Source of the DNA: Acidimicrobiia bacterium
GTDB taxonomy: Bacteria > Actinomycetota > Acidimicrobiia > Acidimicrobiales > Poriferisodalaceae
Assembly: GCA_022820925.1 (NCBI GenBank)
Contig: JAJEEO010000011.1
Location: forward strand, 124,001-188,000
Reading direction: 5' to 3'
DNA length: 64,000 bases
Shown: in pieces, positions 9,901 through 18,061 of the stretch
Layout: every line of letters starts with the position of its first letter
How positions within the stretch are numbered: position 1 is the first letter of the stretch
Program-made: the position numbers and the translations under genes
Notes under the pieces: generated by a model
What the model was told of the DNA's origin: nothing
Seen by the model: only the letters and a program-made list of their open reading frames with translations
Databases searched by the model: none

Positions 9901-11979
9901 GACGGGTTGACCAACGGCACGACCTACCGGGTGCGCGTCCTGGCCAGCAACCTCCAAGGCGACGGTCCGTGGTCCTCGACGGTCTCCGGTACGCCGACGG
10001 TACGGCCGGACGCACCCACGAATCTGCGCATGAACGTGGCCGACCGGCAAGTCGGCCTGCTGTGGGACGCGGCCAACAGCAAGGGGGTGGCGATCACCCG
10101 CTATGACATCGAGTTTCGTGCTTGCGAGGCAACTGACTCGGACGACACGGTGCTGACTTGCGGCACCGGCACTGAGCAGACGTGGGGTGACTGGAGAACT
10201 CACACTCACTCGGGCGTTGGCATCACCTCAACGATCACCGGCTTGACGAATGGCACCAGGTACGAGGCGCGGGTACGGGCCCGCAATGCCAACGGTGCGG
10301 GCCCGTGGTCGAATGTCGCGACCGGCATTCCCCTGGCAGCAGCGTCGACACCGACTGGTCTCACGGTGGAAGCTGCACATCAGCGGCTGAGCGTGTCGTG
10401 GACTGCGTCCACTCCGCACGGCTCGACCATCACTGGCTACGTATTGCAACACCGGGAGTGTCTGGCGACGCCGAAATCCTGCACCTCCAGTCCGAGGTGG
10501 AGTGATTGGGAGCCGCACAGTGACACCAGTGATGGCACCTCCAGGGAAGTCTCCAATCTGACCAATGGCACCAAATACCAAGTGAGGGTGCAGGCCACCA
10601 GTCGCACCGGTGCCCTCACCAGTGCCAGTGGCTGGACGCCGATCAAGTCCGCCACGCCGGCGGCGGTACCTGACGCCCCCACTTCGTTGACACTGACCGC
10701 TGAAGACCGCCAGATCGGCGCCCGTTGGGATGCACCGGGAGACAACGAAGCTGCCATCACTGACTACGACATCGAGTACCGGGCCTGTATCGCAACCGGT
10801 TCAGACGCAGCGGATCGGTCGTGCGACTCCAATCCGACGTGGGGTAGTTGGCAGCCTCACAGCCATTCGGGCGCCAGCTTGTCAACATCCATCACCGATT
10901 TGACCAACGGCACGAGGTATCAGGTCCGAGTGCGGGCCACCAACGCCAATGGCCGGGGGCCGTGGCTGGCAACGCCACAAGAGGCGACGCCTGTCGGCCT
11001 GCCGGCGGCGCCTACGACGCCAATGGCGACGGTGGGCGACGCCCAGTTGACCGTGGATTGGATCGTTCCGCGATCCAATGGTTCGACGATCACCGGCTAC
11101 GACGTCTGGTACCGGCCCTGTATAGCGGCGCCCAACGAGCTGATGGTCCGGTCGTGCGCCTCCAACCCAGACTGGGGCGATGAGAATGCATGGCAGAAGC
11201 AGGCGGTAACTGGCGACACATCGACCACATTGGACATCGCGAGTCTGACTAATGGCACCGCGTACCAGGTACAGGTGCGCGCCAAAGCCGGTAATCGAAA
11301 CGGTGAGTGGTCGTCGCCTGTCAGGGCAATGCCGATCGGAGCCCCTAGCGCGCCAGCCACGGTCGAAATCGCATCGGGCAATCGAAACTTGTTCGTGTCG
11401 TGGTCGGCGCCGAATTCGAACGGGTCGACGGTCACGGGCTTCAGGGTGCGCTACTGCGTTACCGGCGGGAGCTGTGACGTGGCCACCGGTACCGACTGGG
11501 TGACGAGGACGGGGATTGGTGCGACATCGAGGAACTACACGATCTCCAGCCTGACGAACACCGCCCAGTACGACGTCCAAGTCTTGACGATCAGCAGGAA
11601 CAAGGGCGAGAGCGACTGGAGCGGCGTGCAATCTGCGACGGCGGGCGGGCCGAACGCGCCCTCGCAGCCCCGTTTGACGGCAGGCAGCGGGCAGATCGGC
11701 GTGGCTTGGACTGCACCAAACCAAGGCCACACAGCGATCACCAGCTATGACGTCCAGTACCGGGCCTGCACCGCGACCAACGCTGTCACGACGGTTCTGC
11801 ACTGCAACTCCAATCCAACGTGGGGTGATTGGCAAGACAACAGCCATTCGGGCGTGACCGCCACAGACACCATCAGCAACCTCACCAGCGGCACCAGATA
11901 CGAAGTACGGGTGAGGGCCAGGAACGATCAAGGGGCGGGTCGGTGGTCGCCGACAGCGCGCGCCACGCCGACATCGTGA
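6961..11979 (+). CDS. Secreted giant protein: three CWB2 cell-wall-binding repeats plus twelve fibronectin type III repeats
   Basis: About 1,672 residues. An N-terminal signal peptide with hydrophobic core VAFAVLALIAAVLAP ends at AASA|QT. Three cell-wall-binding repeat 2 (CWB2) modules follow, each with ANGWSxAD/ANGFSAAD, VGG or IGG-T/S-AAL, and an R(I/D)xGxDRxDTA element in two of them. CWB2 triplets are known to bind cell-wall anionic polymer. From about residue 380 to the end there are twelve FN3 repeats of about 95-110 residues. They share GLTNGTxYxVxVRAxN and a W-x-x-P core, with extra Cys pairs (YRACTA...C) in many repeats. No C-terminal anchor or catalytic domain is visible. Surface adhesion or scaffolding is likely. 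The ATG at 6961 is preferred; the ribosome-binding site is weak and an in-frame ATG at 6910 exists. Confidence 0.9.
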   Translation: MMPALTHFGTLSGLHRRSSGGSRALRGRLARTRSRVCRALRGGGVAFAVLALIAAVLAPAASAQTRTIGTVVVANGWSSADSAVASALAALESDSNSDAVVLYATRRELSSRAANFIEDHDPSEVILIGGTAALSAGVEAEAVELVGRSSVRRIEGRDRFDTAAKAVPSTATTYIIANGFSAADTGVAAALAATRDNAAVLLATADGLTEHTERIIRDQQPLAVEFVGGTAVLSAALVERVGELAPAIPRIPRHSGASSTATAAAAAPNRSTTLVIANGWSPADMGVAAAYAAITPGAAVLYSQSTSLTTPTEDRIQALQPRAIVLVGGSAALDTSLHARLRTLAPSATLQRISGSDRIDTAVRAADGTLTDIATDPPAAPTSVTVTARNAGLAVSWVAPTRTADATSNDDPEVSGYAVQYRACTAADKTCRSSPTWSTWISHSHSGTRTSTIISGLTNSTTYQVQVRARNSAGLGAWSQTASGTPLAQTAKPSVPAGLTVEAANRLLKVSWSPSIPPKDGTVNGYEVQYRRCPSGSSCGGWEAHDHSGTGTTTTITGLDNGTAYEVQVQAMSTRGDSGWSPAKSATPAQLPGFERVPDLTPGDRQIVVQWNEPADSGSPIRDYDVQYRACTATDSDTSDLTCTPDDKATWGSWRSRSHSGTAQLATITGLTNGTAYQVQVRASNSNGAGPWSEAAMATPVSVPAKVSTPIVEPGHTELVVTWTAPSDNGRAITSYDVEYCTGTCASDSSDWTDASDIGTDTRHEIRSLTNGTAYKVRVRAVNNLGDGPWSSIRSATPKALPAAPGTPGLTPGDRQIAVSWSAPADNGAAITGYGVQFRACTATSDDDPPECERWAGWRTRSHSGTGRTSEITSLSNGTEYEVRVRARNANGFGPWSIAGSTTPLGKPAKPATPKLTAGDGTLMMRWTPPAANGSAITGYKVHRCESTADCTVDGNGWVPDNPSGLLEPDEDTGMVTYTLDGLTNGTTYRVRVLASNLQGDGPWSSTVSGTPTVRPDAPTNLRMNVADRQVGLLWDAANSKGVAITRYDIEFRACEATDSDDTVLTCGTGTEQTWGDWRTHTHSGVGITSTITGLTNGTRYEARVRARNANGAGPWSNVATGIPLAAASTPTGLTVEAAHQRLSVSWTASTPHGSTITGYVLQHRECLATPKSCTSSPRWSDWEPHSDTSDGTSREVSNLTNGTKYQVRVQATSRTGALTSASGWTPIKSATPAAVPDAPTSLTLTAEDRQIGARWDAPGDNEAAITDYDIEYRACIATGSDAADRSCDSNPTWGSWQPHSHSGASLSTSITDLTNGTRYQVRVRATNANGRGPWLATPQEATPVGLPAAPTTPMATVGDAQLTVDWIVPRSNGSTITGYDVWYRPCIAAPNELMVRSCASNPDWGDENAWQKQAVTGDTSTTLDIASLTNGTAYQVQVRAKAGNRNGEWSSPVRAMPIGAPSAPATVEIASGNRNLFVSWSAPNSNGSTVTGFRVRYCVTGGSCDVATGTDWVTRTGIGATSRNYTISSLTNTAQYDVQVLTISRNKGESDWSGVQSATAGGPNAPSQPRLTAGSGQIGVAWTAPNQGHTAITSYDVQYRACTATNAVTTVLHCNSNPTWGDWQDNSHSGVTATDTISNLTSGTRYEVRVRARNDQGAGRWSPTARATPTS

Positions 11980-12080
11980 CCTAGCGAGTTGCGCCGAGAC
12001 TGACCAGCGTCGGCGGGCACAGCATTCGTCTGTACGCCTGATGCCGCCGGGTTGCCCGACGGCACTGGTATGGCACTATG

Positions 12081-12088
12081 TGTGCACA
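12081..12088. promoter_or_regulatory. Short perfect palindrome upstream of the ArsR-type gene
   Basis: TGTGCACA lies 30 bases before the regulator's ATG and just upstream of a TTGACG element at 12093-12098. It could be an autoregulatory operator, but eight bases is weak evidence on its own and no matching -10 box is clear. Confidence 0.3.
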
Positions 12089-12117
12089 GTTGTTGACGTA
12101 CTGGTACGGCTGCGCAT

Positions 12118-12486
12118 ATGACCGATCCCACTAGTGATGCCACTTTTTCCGCTCTGGCGGACCAGACGCGTCGGGCGATCTTGGGCTTGATCGGCGAGCA
12201 CGGCGAACTCACGGTGGGGGAGATCGCCTCCCGGTTCGACGGCGTCGGCCGCACGGCTGTGTCGTCGCATCTGCGCATCCTGCGCCTTGCCGGGCTGATC
12301 ACCGAGCGCCGCGACGGCCGCTACCGGCACTACTCGCTGACCTCGACGCCCGCGGACACGGTTGTTGCCTTTCTCGCCTCCGTGTACCAGAACTCCCTCG
12401 AGCAACTGGCGGACGCGATGAACGAAGCGGTCGCCGGTGCCGCAGGCGGCGACGCCGGCCAGCGAGACGACGGGCTGAGCGCCTAG
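12118..12486 (+). CDS. ArsR/SmtB-fold winged-helix transcriptional regulator
   Basis: A 122-residue DNA-binding repressor. The N-terminus has the ArsR hallmark FSALADQTRRAILGLI (10-25). The helix-turn-helix spans about 31-60 (LTVGEIASRF ... RTAVSSHLRILRLAGLI), and the wing RRDGRYRHYSL is at 64-74. The protein contains no cysteine, so the metal-thiolate sensor sites of ArsR and SmtB relatives are absent. It belongs with the ArsR group that is paired with SRPBCC proteins, and the next gene, 9 bases downstream, begins with just such a domain. I infer that the downstream fusion protein supplies ligand sensing and that the target is the dyad at 14021-14048. Confidence 0.87.
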   Translation: MTDPTSDATFSALADQTRRAILGLIGEHGELTVGEIASRFDGVGRTAVSSHLRILRLAGLITERRDGRYRHYSLTSTPADTVVAFLASVYQNSLEQLADAMNEAVAGAAGGDAGQRDDGLSA

Positions 12487-12495
12487 GGGCTTGCG

Positions 12496-13932
12496 ATGGC
12501 TGAACTCGTTCTCAGCAGCGAGGTGCGGCTAGCGGCAGACCCGAGCGAGTTGTTCGCGCTGTTCGGATCCGGCGATCCATCGCTGGGCTGGCTGTTCGGC
12601 TCTGAGGCCGAGGCGCTGGCGCCCGGTGCGCTGGTGCGGCTCGCCCTTCCCATCGGCGAAGGATCACGGGTGCACGGGACGGCACGGGTGATGAGCTGCA
12701 CGCCGGTTCGAAGGATCGACCTGGTGCACGAGTCGCCCTGGTTCGGGCATGTGGCATGCCACCTCGATCCGCTGCGCAGCGGCGGCACCCGGCTGCGCAT
12801 CCGCGTCAGCATCGACGATCGCGAGTTCACGCGCCTCGGGGCCGACTTGGGGCTGCTCTGCGGCGGCGACGCCGAGGGCTGGGAGGTGCCGCTCGGGCTG
12901 CTCACGTCGCTGTCGGGCAGTGCAGGGATTCTCGGACGCTCGACGGTCAACTGTGCACAGCTCGCGGTGGAGGAGATCAATGCCGACGGTGGCGTGGCGG
13001 GCCGTGACGTTCGCCTGATGGTTGCCGACGACGCCACCGACCCCGGCACGGGCGTCGTCGCGATGCGCCGTCTCTGCGGGGTGTCGGGCATCGCCGCGGT
13101 GGTGGGCATGCACTCTTCGGCCACCTACTCCGCCACCTCGCCGATCGCTGTTGCCCTGGGTATCCCGTACCTCTACACGCCGACCAGCGAGGCAGTTCCC
13201 ACCCATCCGCTGCTGATCCATTTCGGCGAGCGGCCGCTCGACCAGCTGCACCGGGCCCTCCCGCTCCTGGCGGAGGTCACCGGCGGGAGCCGCTGGTTCC
13301 TGGCCGGCAACGACTACTCGTGGCCTCGGGCGATCGGCACGGCCGCGCGGGAGGTCATCGAGCGCATGGGCGGCACGGTCAGCGGCGAGGGCTACGTGCC
13401 GCTGGGAACCGAGGACTTCACGCCGGTGATCTCGGCAATCGGCGAACACGGCACTGACCATGTCGTGTCGAGCTTCGTCGGGCAGGACCACGTCCGCTTC
13501 GAGAGCGAGTTCTCGTCGTCGGGGCTTCGCTCGACCACCCGCACGTTCGCGCCGCTCATGGATGACGCCGTGGTGGAGCATCTCGGCGATTCGGCTGCGG
13601 GCATCTGGAACGCTCTCGGCTACTTCGTCGGCATGGATTCCGCAGAGAATCGGGAGTTCCTGCGGCGCTATGCAGACCGGTTCGGCGAGTGCGCCCCTCC
13701 GGTGTCCGCAGCCGCGGAAGGCGTGTACGAGGCGGTGCACACGTGGGCGACGGCGTGCAGGTCGAGCGGGGGCACCGATCCCGCTTCGCTGCTGAGCGGC
13801 TTGCGCACCGGCACCTATCGCGGGCCGCGCCGCTGCGGCAGGGGCGGATCGCTGGAGTCGCTGCTGCTGGGGGAGGCGACACCGGCCGGGGTCCGGGTGA
13901 TCGACGAGCTTCCCGTCGCAGCGCCCGCCTGA
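12496..13932 (+). CDS. Soluble fusion: SRPBCC (AHSA1-like) domain plus amide/urea-type periplasmic-binding-protein domain
   Basis: A 478-residue protein with no signal peptide. Residues about 1-130 look like a degenerate SRPBCC/START domain (LxSSEVRLAADPSELFALFG ... RRIDLVHESPWFGHVACHLDP ... RLRIRVSIDD). Residues about 131-450 form a type I binding-protein fold of the AmiC/UrtA group: PLGLLTSLSG, INADGGVAGRDVRL, GGSRWFLAGNDYSWPR, and GEGYVPLGTEDF. The second half is clearly paralogous to the lipoprotein at 14063. AmiC of Pseudomonas is a known cytoplasmic amide sensor built on this fold, so I infer an intracellular amide sensor tied to the ArsR-type regulator. AGGGG at 12485-12489 sets the ATG at 12496. 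The fusion itself I do not recognise from any described system. Confidence 0.75.
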   Translation: MAELVLSSEVRLAADPSELFALFGSGDPSLGWLFGSEAEALAPGALVRLALPIGEGSRVHGTARVMSCTPVRRIDLVHESPWFGHVACHLDPLRSGGTRLRIRVSIDDREFTRLGADLGLLCGGDAEGWEVPLGLLTSLSGSAGILGRSTVNCAQLAVEEINADGGVAGRDVRLMVADDATDPGTGVVAMRRLCGVSGIAAVVGMHSSATYSATSPIAVALGIPYLYTPTSEAVPTHPLLIHFGERPLDQLHRALPLLAEVTGGSRWFLAGNDYSWPRAIGTAAREVIERMGGTVSGEGYVPLGTEDFTPVISAIGEHGTDHVVSSFVGQDHVRFESEFSSSGLRSTTRTFAPLMDDAVVEHLGDSAAGIWNALGYFVGMDSAENREFLRRYADRFGECAPPVSAAAEGVYEAVHTWATACRSSGGTDPASLLSGLRTGTYRGPRRCGRGGSLESLLLGEATPAGVRVIDELPVAAPA

Positions 13933-13997
13933 TCCTCACGCGACCGGCTGAACCGGCAGCGTCGACGTCAGGGTCCGCCGCTCGCGCGTCTCCGCGC

Positions 13998-14026
13998 TTG
14001 ACCCAGCCCGGCTGACGGGACAATAT
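13998..14026 (+). promoter_or_regulatory. Candidate sigma-70-type promoter of the amide transporter operon
   Basis: TTGACC at 13998-14003 and CAATAT at 14021-14026 are separated by exactly 17 bases. The first matches the -35 consensus at five of six positions; the second matches -10 only moderately. It lies 37 bases upstream of the binding-protein GTG, within an unusually AT-rich patch of otherwise GC-rich DNA. Confidence 0.55.
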
Positions 14027-14048
14027 GTCAATATCTACTCACATATTG
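14021..14048. promoter_or_regulatory. Perfect 8-bp dyad overlapping the -10 element (operator candidate)
   Basis: CAATATGT at 14021-14028 and ACATATTG at 14041-14048 are perfect inverted copies separated by 12 bases. ArsR-family dimers typically bind AT-rich dyads of this kind. The left arm covers the proposed -10 box, so bound repressor would block transcription of the transporter-amidase operon. The probable ligand of the site is the regulator encoded at 12118, an inference from proximity. Confidence 0.6.
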
Positions 14049-14062
14049 GGGAGGTTGACGCC

Positions 14063-15409
14063 GTGGGGAGCACACTGAAACCACGGGCGCGGTCCCGTTG
14101 CCGAACCGCAGCAATCATGATGGCGCTGCTGCTCGGGATGGCCGCGGCATGCACGACGAGCGACGATGAGCCAGCGGTCGCTGAACCAGCGGCAACCGAG
14201 GCCGAGGCGGCCCCCGCCCCTGCCGACGGACCAGCGGACGACGACGACGCGACGCCTGAATCCGAGCCCACCGAAGCGCCCGCGACCACCGCAGCGGCCG
14301 AGCCCGCCGAGCCATCGGGGGAACCGGTGCGCATCGGGATCCTGTTCTCCAACAGCGGTCCTGCAGGCATCTTCGGCCAGCCCACGGCCAACATCGCCGA
14401 GTTGATCGAAGAGGACATCAATGCCGCCGGCGGCATCAACGGCCGGCCGGTCGAGACGTTCCTCGCCGACGACGCCACCGATCCCGCCGTCGGGCGCCAG
14501 GCCATGGAGCAGCTCATCGAATCTGACGGGGTCGACGTGGTGCTCGGCACCCATTCCAGCGCGACACGTGAAGCCGCCAAGCCGCTCGCCGAGGATGCCG
14601 GCGTGCTGTACATCTACGCAGCCCTCTACGAGGGCGGCGAGTGCTCGCCGGTGATGTTCAACACGGGCGAGGTGCCCAGCCAGCAGCTTGCACCTGTCAT
14701 CCCGTGGATGATGGACGAGACCGGCGGCAGCAAGTGGTTCCTGCTCGGCAACGACTACGTGTGGCCGCGGCGGAGCTTCGAGCTCGCTCGGCAGTACATC
14801 GAGGCCGCAGGGGGCGAAGTGGTGGGCGAGGAATACGTCCCCCTCGGCACCCAGGACTTCTCCTCTGTCGCCCAGCAGATCGCGGGCTCGGGGGCCGATC
14901 TGATCTTCCCGGCGCTCGTCGGCGGCGACGCCATCGCATTCGAGACCCAGGCGGTGGACTTCGGCATCGGCCAAAGCGCCATCCCGCGGCTGGCGAACAT
15001 CTATGAGGAGAACGTGCTCGGCGTGATGGGGCCGTCGGTCACCGCCGGCATGCGGGTCACGCTGGGCTACTTCAAGGAAGTCGACAACCCTGCCAACAAC
15101 GCATTCGTGGCTCGCTATTTCGAGCAGTTCGGGGCCGACGCGCCGCCGCACATGACCTTCAGCTCGCACATCTACGACGCTGCATTGCTCTACGCGGCAG
15201 CGGCGAACGCAGCGGGCACCACCGACACGGCGGCAGTGGCAGCGGCCCTCGAGGGCCTGTCGCTTTCGACGCCGACCGGGGACATCTCCATCACCGGCAG
15301 CCGCCACCTCGCGCAGCCGATCTATGTGGCGGAGATACAGTCCGACGGCTCACAGCTCATCGTCCAGTCGTTCCCGGCGGTGGAGCCTGACGAGACCTGC
15401 AGTCCCTAG
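14063..15409 (+). CDS. Lipoprotein substrate-binding protein of an amide/urea-type ABC importer
   Basis: A 448-residue exported lipoprotein. A basic N-terminus leads to hydrophobic MMALLLGMAAAC with a lipobox cysteine near residue 31. A long acidic Pro/Ala/Glu linker follows to about residue 88. The binding fold then begins at VRIGILFSNSGPAGIFGQPT. Diagnostic AmiC/UrtA-like segments are INAAGGINGRPV, GGSKWFLLGNDYVWPRR and GEEYVPLGTQDF. Family members capture urea or short aliphatic amides. The GTG at 14063 has GGGGAGG at 14048-14054. This is the first gene of the importer operon, directly under the dyad-controlled promoter. Branched-chain amino acids are the main alternative ligand class. Confidence 0.85.
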   Translation: MGSTLKPRARSRCRTAAIMMALLLGMAAACTTSDDEPAVAEPAATEAEAAPAPADGPADDDDATPESEPTEAPATTAAAEPAEPSGEPVRIGILFSNSGPAGIFGQPTANIAELIEEDINAAGGINGRPVETFLADDATDPAVGRQAMEQLIESDGVDVVLGTHSSATREAAKPLAEDAGVLYIYAALYEGGECSPVMFNTGEVPSQQLAPVIPWMMDETGGSKWFLLGNDYVWPRRSFELARQYIEAAGGEVVGEEYVPLGTQDFSSVAQQIAGSGADLIFPALVGGDAIAFETQAVDFGIGQSAIPRLANIYEENVLGVMGPSVTAGMRVTLGYFKEVDNPANNAFVARYFEQFGADAPPHMTFSSHIYDAALLYAAAANAAGTTDTAAVAAALEGLSLSTPTGDISITGSRHLAQPIYVAEIQSDGSQLIVQSFPAVEPDETCSP

Positions 15410-15434
15410 CAGCGAAGCCCCTTAGCCCAGTCCA

Positions 15435-16289
15435 TTGGATGCGCTGACGCTCGAGCTGCTCAACGGCCTGAGCCTGTTTGCGACCCTTGCGATCGTCGCG
15501 CTCGGCCTTGGCATCGTGTTCGGGCTGATGGGCATCATCAACCTCGCGCACGGCGAGTTCGTGATGATCGGGGCGTACGTCGCCTACGTCACCCACGCCA
15601 ACGGCCTCAGCCACTGGCTGTCGCTGCCGCTCGCTGCAGTCGTGCTGTTCGTGCTGGGCGCATGCATCGAGGTCGGGTTGATCCGGCGCATCCATCGCCG
15701 CCCGGAGGTGACGATCCTGGCCACGTTCGGCCTGTCGATCTGCCTGCGGCAGGCCGTCGAGCTGATCTTCACCAGGGAGTTCCGCGGCGTTCCCAACCCG
15801 GTGCCCGGCGCGACCCGGGCATTCGGCGTGCTCTTCCCGACATATCGCTACGTGCTGATCGGCATCGCCGTCGTCGTGGTGGTGGTGACACTGCTCGCCT
15901 TCACCCGGTCACGCTTCGGGCTGACCGTCCGGGCGATCGTCGCCGACCGGGACCTCGCGGACGCCTGCGGCGTGCGCACCGGCATCGCCAACTTCTGTGC
16001 ATTCGGCATCGGCGCGGCGACTGCCGGGGTTGCGGGTGCTCTGGTCGCTCCCCTCGGAGCGATCGAGCCCCAGGCCGGGCTCGCCTACCTGCCCGGGGCG
16101 TTCCTGGTGGTGATCGTCGGCGGCTTCAACCGGCTGTGGGGCGTGATCGCCGGAGCGCTGGTCGTGGCAGCCGTGCAGACCGGTGTCATCCACTTCTACG
16201 ACGCCGTCTGGGCGCAGATCGCCTCGCTGGCTCTCGCGGTGCTGATGCTGCAGCTTCGCCGGGTGCCCGTCGAGGGGGCCGCGGCATGA
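15435..16289 (+). CDS. UrtB/LivH-type ABC permease
   Basis: A 284-residue inner-membrane permease with about eight membrane spans. Family segments include GIVFGLMGIINLAHGEFVMIGAY near the N-terminus and RAIVADRDLADACGVRTG in the cytoplasmic EAA-like loop. The only sensible start is TTG at 15435, 25 bases after the binding-protein stop. The next gene's ATG overlaps this stop (ATGA at 16286-16289). It should pair with the permease half of the following fusion protein. Confidence 0.85.
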   Translation: MDALTLELLNGLSLFATLAIVALGLGIVFGLMGIINLAHGEFVMIGAYVAYVTHANGLSHWLSLPLAAVVLFVLGACIEVGLIRRIHRRPEVTILATFGLSICLRQAVELIFTREFRGVPNPVPGATRAFGVLFPTYRYVLIGIAVVVVVVTLLAFTRSRFGLTVRAIVADRDLADACGVRTGIANFCAFGIGAATAGVAGALVAPLGAIEPQAGLAYLPGAFLVVIVGGFNRLWGVIAGALVVAAVQTGVIHFYDAVWAQIASLALAVLMLQLRRVPVEGAAA

Positions 16290-18061
16290 GGCGCGCACTC
16301 GCCACCGGCGCGGCCTGCGCCCTCGCCGCAGCGGTGTTCAGCGGCGCATTCGGCGGCTACCGCTCGGGACAGCTCTCGCTGTTCCTGGTGTTCGCCGCGC
16401 TCGCCGTCAGCCTCGATTTCGTGTGGGGCTACTCCGGCATCCTCTCGCTGGGCCAGCTGCTGCCCTTCGGCATCGCTGCGTACACGTCGGCGAAGGTCGC
16501 CGCCGCGGCGCCGTCGCTGAGCCTGCCGATGCTCGTCGGCTCCGCTGTGGCGGGTGCCGGTGTCGCCGCGGCCCTCGGCGTGGCGATGCTGCGACGCCGA
16601 CCCTCCGCAGTCGTGGTGGGCCTGCTCACGCTGGTGCTGTCGCTCACGCTGGAGCAGCTCGCCGAGCAGTGGCGCGACGTCACCGGGGGCTTCAACGGGC
16701 TGACCGGCGTCCCGCGCCTCGGCGGCTTCGGGACCGAGCTCTCCGATACTGCGCAGGATGTCGCGATCAGCGTGCTGGCCATCGTTGCGATCACCGTGGT
16801 CGGCACGCTGCTCACGCGACCGATCGGAGCGGTGCTGATCGGCATCCGTTCCAATGAGCGCCGTATGGAGGCGCTGGGCTACAAGACCGTCCAGATCAAG
16901 ATCTGGGCGTTCACCGTGGGCGGCGCGCTCGCCGGCTTCGCCGGTGCGCTGTACGTGCACCGCACGAGCTTCGTGTCGCCGCAGATCTTCGGGTTCTCGC
17001 TGGCCACCAGCGTGGTGCTGTGGACGCTGGTCGGCGGGCGGGGAACCATCGTGGGCCCGGTCATCGGTGCGATGGCGATCAACTTCGCTTCTGCGACGCT
17101 GGCCGACGTCTGGCTGCAGTACTGGACGCTCGCCACCGGCCTGATCTTCGTGACCGTCGTGGTGGTGATGCCCCATGGGCTGGTCCCCAGCGCTCAGAGG
17201 TTGGCGGGCCGGCCGGTCCGCCGCCGCCAGCAGCCGACGCTGCGGCCCGCTGGCACCGACGGTGACGCGACGTCGGGCCCAGGCGCAGGCGGCGAGGCGC
17301 CGCCGGCTGCCGCTGCGGCAGTCTTCGAAGCCCGGGAAGTGCACAAGAGCTTCGGTTTCTTCCGGCTGCTCGATGGCGTCACGCTCACCATGGATGACGC
17401 CGAGCTCCGCTGCCTCATCGGGCCGAACGGCGCGGGCAAGTCCACGCTGCTCGACCTCCTGTCGGGCCAGCAGGGCTGCCAGTCTGGGCGGGTGCTCGTG
17501 CTCGGCACCGAGCACACGGGCCGCCAGGCGTGGGAGTTCGCGAGACACGGGGTGAGTCGCAAGTTCCAGTCGCCGCAGCTCATCGACGACCTGTCCGTGG
17601 CTACCAACGTGGCCATCGCCGCCTGGGGAGCTCGTTCGTCGCCGTGGAACCTGATCCGTCGCCCCTGGGCTACGGCGGTGCCGCGGCCTGCGCTGGAAGT
17701 GCTCGAACGCACGCAGCTTGGCGAGCGGCTCGACATGCGGGCAGGCGACCTCTCCCACGGAGACAAGCAGTGGCTGGAGATCGCGATGGCGGTGGCGGGG
17801 GACTGCCGACTGCTGCTGCTCGACGAACCGACCGCTGGCATGACGGTTGCCGAGAGCCTCGAAGCGGCCGCGTTGCTGCGTGAGCTTCACCGTTCTCATC
17901 GGCTGCCGATCGTGATCGTCGAGCACGACATGGCGTTCATCCGCGCGGTGGCGGATCGCGTCACCGTGCTCGCGCGCGGCGAGGTCATTGCCGACGGCAC
18001 TGTCGCCGAGGTCGAGAGCGACCCCGATGTGCGGGCGATCTACGCGGGGGTCCACAGCTGA
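16286..18061 (+). CDS. Fused ABC permease (UrtC/LivM-like) and ATPase (UrtD/LivG-like)
   Basis: A 591-residue fusion. Residues 1 to about 305 form a LivM-type permease (ILSLGQLLPFGIAAY near 52-66, EALGYKTVQIKIWAF near 195-209). A Pro/Ala/Gly linker at about 310-345 joins an ABC ATPase with Walker A GPNGAGKST at 379-387. The signature LSHGDKQWLEIA (489-500) and Walker B LLLLDEPTAGMT (509-520) are much closer to the urea-transporter ATPase UrtD (LSHGxKQWLEI, DEPxAGMT) than to LivG. This supports a urea or small-amide substrate. The linker has no stop or slippery site, so the fusion appears genuine. The ATG at 16286 overlaps the upstream permease stop. Confidence 0.86.
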   Translation: MRRALATGAACALAAAVFSGAFGGYRSGQLSLFLVFAALAVSLDFVWGYSGILSLGQLLPFGIAAYTSAKVAAAAPSLSLPMLVGSAVAGAGVAAALGVAMLRRRPSAVVVGLLTLVLSLTLEQLAEQWRDVTGGFNGLTGVPRLGGFGTELSDTAQDVAISVLAIVAITVVGTLLTRPIGAVLIGIRSNERRMEALGYKTVQIKIWAFTVGGALAGFAGALYVHRTSFVSPQIFGFSLATSVVLWTLVGGRGTIVGPVIGAMAINFASATLADVWLQYWTLATGLIFVTVVVVMPHGLVPSAQRLAGRPVRRRQQPTLRPAGTDGDATSGPGAGGEAPPAAAAAVFEAREVHKSFGFFRLLDGVTLTMDDAELRCLIGPNGAGKSTLLDLLSGQQGCQSGRVLVLGTEHTGRQAWEFARHGVSRKFQSPQLIDDLSVATNVAIAAWGARSSPWNLIRRPWATAVPRPALEVLERTQLGERLDMRAGDLSHGDKQWLEIAMAVAGDCRLLLLDEPTAGMTVAESLEAAALLRELHRSHRLPIVIVEHDMAFIRAVADRVTVLARGEVIADGTVAEVESDPDVRAIYAGVHS

